A model generated the notes under the pieces. That model worked only from the letters and a program-made list of their open reading frames with translations, ran no database searches and was not told the DNA's origin. From the NCBI GenBank assembly GCA_002710015.1, contig PAOW01000017.1:1-41775 (forward strand): a stretch of DNA of 41,775 nt, given 5' to 3'. Positions within the stretch are counted from its first letter, which is position 1. Every line of letters begins with the position of its first letter. Of the stretch, positions 37,845 through 41,775 are shown in pieces. The position numbers and the translations under genes are program-made. This DNA is from Methanobacteriota archaeon. GTDB lineage: Archaea > Thermoplasmatota > Poseidoniia > Poseidoniales > Poseidoniaceae.

Positions 37845-37920
37845 TGGAGCCAACGGAGGGACTCGAACCCCCGACCGTCGGATTACAAATCCGAAGCACT
37901 ACCAGCTGTGCTACGTTGGC
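37845..37920 (-). tRNA. tRNA-Thr(TGT), CCA encoded
   Basis: Reverse complement GCCAACGTAGCACAGCTGGTAGTGCTTCGGATTTGTAATCCGACGGTCGGGGGTTCGAGTCCCTCCGTTGGCT-CCA folds as cloverleaf; anticodon TGT. Confidence 0.93.
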
Positions 37921-37994
37921 GACATGTGGACCCAATCTTTTTTGATTCTTGAAGTCGTCGGCAATACAATATCCTTTAACATCCTGCGTTGACT

Positions 37995-39272
37995 ATGTCT
38001 GGAGACAATTTATTGAATGTCGCTGGAATTGCAAAAGAGGGTAGTGACACCATATTCAGTTGGTTCGCACGTTATCAGAATGCCAAAAAAGAAGGTAAAG
38101 ATGCAGTCAATGGCACAGTAGGTGCGCTGTTAGAGGATGATGGTAGTCTGGCAGTGAACAAAGTTGTTGATGCCGCTATTAGAGAATCTCCTCCAATAGA
38201 GTTTTCTGCATACGCTCCTCTTGCAGGGCTTCCTGACTTTCTAGACTTGTGCAAGACCTTAGCCTTTGGAGATGCAAGAAATACCCTTGAAGACCTTGGT
38301 TTTAATTTCTCATCTACCGCAAGCCCGGGTGGCAGTGGAGCATTATTTCTAGCAGCAAATAATTTTCTTGAGCGTGGTCAAACCGCTTTACTGCGCGACA
38401 GATATTGGGGGCCGTACAAAGGCTTCTTGCAAAATAACGGGCAAGATTACGTCACGTGGCCTTTAATTCCCAAAAATAAAGATTCATCTCATCCACACTT
38501 TGCTAGAGAAGAATTTGAATCTCAGTTAGAGATGTTATGTTCAAAACAGAACAAAGTAATGGTATGGCTTAACGATCCAGCGCACAATCCTACTGGACTA
38601 TCAATGACACCAAATGGTCGTTCAGTATGCCTTAACTCATTTGTTAATTCCGCCATCAAAAATGAAGATGTTGGCCATACTCTTCTAATTGACTCTGCAT
38701 ACAGTCTTTATGCCGACGAGCCACATGCTTGGGCTGACACGATTTTAGAGGAGATTGAAAACGGTTTAATGTGGCCTGAAAACCTGTTAATCTGCGTTGC
38801 TGTTTCTCTGTCTAAATCCCACACAATCTATGGGTTGAGGACTGGTGGTTTGGTTTGTCTCCATCCTGACAAAGAGGTCACTGATAGACTGAACACAGTC
38901 ATGAGTGTAACGGGAAGACAAACTTGGAGCGCCACACCAAGGGTTGGTCAATACAGTATCAGTAAAATGCATTCAACCCCTGAAGGAGGGGACGCTTGGG
39001 GAGTTGAAAGAGACAGACTAAAGGAGCTTCTAGATACGAGGAGAAAATCATTAATCGAAGAATGTAACAACAGAGGTGTATCATTGAATCCAACTATGGA
39101 TGGTTTCTTTGCATGGATTGAGTCTGATGACTCGGTTAAAATAGCAGAAAGATGTGCAGAGCACGATGTATACTTGGTTCCTCTGTCAGGAGGAGTCAGA
39201 ATCGGATTGTGCGCTCTAGCAGCCAACGATATGCCAAAAGTTGCTGAAGCTCTAAAGATTGCAATGGGTTGA
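37995..39272 (+). CDS. PLP-dependent aminotransferase class I/II, aromatic-type
   Basis: 427 aa; FSAYAPLAGLPDFLDLCKTLAFGD, TASPGGSGALFLAANNFLERG, VWLNDPAHNPTGLSM, LLIDSAYSLYADE, SLSKSHTIYGLRTGGLVCL. Confidence 0.87.
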   Translation: MSGDNLLNVAGIAKEGSDTIFSWFARYQNAKKEGKDAVNGTVGALLEDDGSLAVNKVVDAAIRESPPIEFSAYAPLAGLPDFLDLCKTLAFGDARNTLEDLGFNFSSTASPGGSGALFLAANNFLERGQTALLRDRYWGPYKGFLQNNGQDYVTWPLIPKNKDSSHPHFAREEFESQLEMLCSKQNKVMVWLNDPAHNPTGLSMTPNGRSVCLNSFVNSAIKNEDVGHTLLIDSAYSLYADEPHAWADTILEEIENGLMWPENLLICVAVSLSKSHTIYGLRTGGLVCLHPDKEVTDRLNTVMSVTGRQTWSATPRVGQYSISKMHSTPEGGDAWGVERDRLKELLDTRRKSLIEECNNRGVSLNPTMDGFFAWIESDDSVKIAERCAEHDVYLVPLSGGVRIGLCALAANDMPKVAEALKIAMG

Positions 39273-39273
39273 T

Positions 39274-39654
39274 TTGGTGAAGAATGTCAGGGAAAATTTC
39301 CTTATTTCTGGAATTGTGTTGATAGTTTCTGGTGCAGTCCTTTCTCTCTCTGTCAACATAATTATGGGAGCAATTTCAGGAGTCAGTGGTATCCTTTGTT
39401 TTATCGCTGGAATGTCAACACCTTCTCAGATGGGTATGAGTCCAGAAGCTGTTGAATCATGGACTCCATCTATGGAGACTTTACCGGATGCTGGAAGATT
39501 CATGTATCGTGTAGATGTAACCATGGATGAACCCATCAAGACTACGATATTGTGTGGACCTTGTGGAAATCTAGATGTTATCGAAGGCTCAAAACCAGAT
39601 AGATACACTTGCACGTCCTGCGGTAAATTGCTGTGGGGCGACGAATCTGAGTAA
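39274..39654 (+). CDS. Small membrane protein with C-terminal zinc ribbon
   Basis: Two TM segments then CGPCGNLDVIEGSKPDRYTCTSCGKLLWGDE; start uncertain (TTG 39259/39274 or GTG 39277). Confidence 0.65.
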   Translation: MVKNVRENFLISGIVLIVSGAVLSLSVNIIMGAISGVSGILCFIAGMSTPSQMGMSPEAVESWTPSMETLPDAGRFMYRVDVTMDEPIKTTILCGPCGNLDVIEGSKPDRYTCTSCGKLLWGDESE

Positions 39655-39701
39655 CGGGTCTCAATCACAATCCTCATCATCATTATCTATCTGGAAGAAT
39701 C

Positions 39702-40568
39702 ATGTCCGCTGTTCGGTTAGATGGAAAAGCCTGCGCAGCGAGTTTGGAAGAGAGACTAAAACATCGAATATCAAACTGTAAAAATCAGCCACATTTGGCT
39801 GTTATCATAGTTGGAGATGATCCTGCATCCCACGTTTACGTACGAAATAAGATTCTATCCTGCGAAAGGTTAGGCATCAAATCAACTCACATCCAATTGC
39901 CTGATGAAACTGGCCAAGAAGAAGTTCAGAAGATCATTCTTGAGTTGAATGAGGATAGTACACTACATGGTATTCTAATACAATCTCCACTACCTTCGCA
40001 TCTAGATGAAGGCTCATTGACTGATTTAATTGACCCCAGGAAAGATGTTGATGGTTTTCATCCGGTAAATCTCGGACGAATTGTCCAGGGAAGATTAGAC
40101 GGTATGATTCCATGCACACCCTCTGGCGTCATGGAAATGCTGAGATGGGCAAATATTGAGTTAGAGGGCAAAAAAGCAGTAGTAATAGGGCGTTCGTTTA
40201 ATGTTGGCATGCCACAAGCTCTCCTTTTGGCTGCAAAAGGTGCAGATTCAACAGTCACAATCGTTCATTCTAGGACACTGGATGCAAAATCGGAATGCTT
40301 GTCGGCAGATATTGTAATAGCGGCAGTTGGCCGTCCTGAAATGGTTAGAAAAGACTGGATAAAACCCGGTGCTGTTGTGATTGACGTGGGTATTAATCGG
40401 GTCGAAGATTCAACAAGGGATAGAGGTTGGCGTTTAGCAGGAGATGTTCATCCTGACGTCTCAGATGTGGCATCAATAGTTTCTCCTGTTCCTGGTGGTG
40501 TTGGACCTATGACGGTAGCTATGTTGATGGCAAACACAGTTTCGTCGGCTGAAAGCCAACATTCTTGA
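39702..40568 (+). CDS. folD: Methylenetetrahydrofolate dehydrogenase/methenyltetrahydrofolate cyclohydrolase
   Basis: PHLAVIIVGDDPASHVYVRNKILSCERLGI, GILIQSPLPSHLDE, DPRKDVDGFHPVNLGRI, PCTPSGVMEML, VVIGRSFNVGMPQALLL, VSPVPGGVGPMTVAMLMANT. Confidence 0.97.
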   Translation: MSAVRLDGKACAASLEERLKHRISNCKNQPHLAVIIVGDDPASHVYVRNKILSCERLGIKSTHIQLPDETGQEEVQKIILELNEDSTLHGILIQSPLPSHLDEGSLTDLIDPRKDVDGFHPVNLGRIVQGRLDGMIPCTPSGVMEMLRWANIELEGKKAVVIGRSFNVGMPQALLLAAKGADSTVTIVHSRTLDAKSECLSADIVIAAVGRPEMVRKDWIKPGAVVIDVGINRVEDSTRDRGWRLAGDVHPDVSDVASIVSPVPGGVGPMTVAMLMANTVSSAESQHS

Positions 40569-40590
40569 GTTCCAGCCGTCTCATACCAAC

Positions 40591-41331
40591 ATGGACCCGA
40601 GGTATCCAAAGGTTGGCTTTGCTGCTAACACGGCGACGCTCATCCTTTTGATATCGATTTTATTTTCCGCATTCCTCCCTTTTGTCACAGAAAAGGGGTG
40701 GGGGCTTACAGAGACTGTATTGGCGGTAACTACTGTGGTTACAATTGGGATTTCCTGGTGGGCAAAGAGAGAAAATGTCACTCCAGTAGTCCATTCACAC
40801 GGTGATTCAGAATCTCAATATCAAGCGTTAGAGGACTTACCAACAATGGTCAGTTTGGAAGACAATGAGGATCTTATCAATCCTAATACAGCGGCAGTAA
40901 TAGCCTCGATATTAGGAGAATCATCATATCAAGAAGATGCCTCTGTTAAGGGTGCGATAGAGACACTGAGCACTGGAGATATTGGGAAATCATCTGCTGA
41001 AGCAGTGGCCATGAATAAGTCCATAATAGACTCAGATGTAAAAGAATCAATCGATTTAGGCCATGGCAGCGAACCTGCAATATCGGATACAAGTATACCA
41101 GAAATCCCCGATATTCCTGACGAACAGTCCGGTTATGCCAAATTTGACATGCGTGGTTTCCAAACCCATGGGATACCGTCAATACCACTTCCTAACATCG
41201 ATGATGACAAACAACAAAATGTTGAGATTGACCTACCTGAGATGCTTGATTTAGACGACTTGTTTGAAGATGATAAAGAGGAATCCAATCTACCTCCTTT
41301 AAACCTTCCAGAGCTTCCAGATTTTGAGTGA
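40591..41331 (+). CDS. Two-TM protein with long acidic soluble tail, unknown function
   Basis: 246 aa; TATLILLISILFSAFLPFV and LTETVLAVTTVVTIGISWW then Asp/Glu/Pro-rich tail with PEIPDIPDE, LPEMLDLDDLFEDDKEE. Confidence 0.65.
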   Translation: MDPRYPKVGFAANTATLILLISILFSAFLPFVTEKGWGLTETVLAVTTVVTIGISWWAKRENVTPVVHSHGDSESQYQALEDLPTMVSLEDNEDLINPNTAAVIASILGESSYQEDASVKGAIETLSTGDIGKSSAEAVAMNKSIIDSDVKESIDLGHGSEPAISDTSIPEIPDIPDEQSGYAKFDMRGFQTHGIPSIPLPNIDDDKQQNVEIDLPEMLDLDDLFEDDKEESNLPPLNLPELPDFE

Positions 41332-41335
41332 TAAC

Positions 41336-41775
41336 ATGTGGACTGAAAAAGTAGATTTACATAGCCACTCATACCATAGTGACGGATTACACTCTCCTAG
41401 AGAGATGGCACAAAGAGCGTATAACTCCGGAGTCAGGGTTTGGTCACTCACCGATCACGATACAATCTCTGGATGGGACGAAGCAAAATCAGCTTGTAAA
41501 GAAATAGGGATTAGATTTTTGCCGGGTGTTGAAATAACCTGTGAAGTGGAAATCGATAGTGCCACACACAACACAACATCGTGGCATTTGCTAGCATACT
41601 TTCCCGATGGCGCTTCTGAGGAGTTTGAGAATTGGCTTACTGATGTTAAAGAATCAAGGGTTCCTCGGATGATGAATATGCTATTAGCACTTCAAGAATT
41701 TGACATATACATCACTATTGAGGAGGTGGAAAAATATGCAGAGGGGACTATCACTAGACCTCACTTAGCTAGAGC
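41336..41775 (+). CDS. PHP-domain phosphoesterase, truncated by window end
   Basis: MWTEKVDLHSHSYHSDGLHSPREMAQRAYNSGVRVWSLTDHDTISGWDEA...FLPGVEITCEVE; ATG 41336. Confidence 0.9.
   Translation, partial: MWTEKVDLHSHSYHSDGLHSPREMAQRAYNSGVRVWSLTDHDTISGWDEAKSACKEIGIRFLPGVEITCEVEIDSATHNTTSWHLLAYFPDGASEEFENWLTDVKESRVPRMMNMLLALQEFDIYITIEEVEKYAEGTITRPHLAR

Noticed and set aside
1-41775. CRISPR arrays, insertion sequences, prophage or integrase genes
   Set aside because: No regularly spaced repeats, transposase motifs or phage structural proteins were seen on reading both strands.

Overview
A roughly 41.8 kb, AT-rich, gene-dense archaeal window. Archaeal-type RFC small subunit, archaeal-type PheS, an intron-containing tRNA-Met, leaderless-looking starts and giant surface proteins suggest a marine Thermoplasmatota (Poseidoniia / Marine Group II-like) genome; this assignment is inference. 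Left part (0.5-9.4 kb): an apparent aromatic-amine meta-cleavage module. It has a luciferase-like flavin monooxygenase, an asparaginase_II-family amidohydrolase, an aldehyde dehydrogenase, PanB, a catalytic LigB-type extradiol dioxygenase, a degenerate LigB subunit fused to a RidA/2-aminomuconate-deaminase domain (an apparent AmnA-AmnD fusion), and an APC permease. Centre (9.4-21.2 kb): two tandem giant cell-surface proteins with DNRLRE/Fn3-like/Ig-like repeats, C-terminal TM segments and Trp-rich tails. Right part: rfcS, split tRNA-Met(CAT), an RND/MMPL exporter, DUF2237, acyltransferase 3, a membrane/SPFH cluster with a 961-aa protein that resembles the eukaryotic CD36/LIMP-2 family, pyruvate kinase, a tandem YbjQ pair, PheS, tRNA-Thr(TGT), an aminotransferase, FolD and a truncated PHP phosphoesterase. 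The most interesting items are the fused aminophenol/aminomuconate module, the archaeal CD36-like protein next to an SPFH protein, and the 3,026-aa repeat protein. All family calls come from reading the translations by eye; no searches were run.
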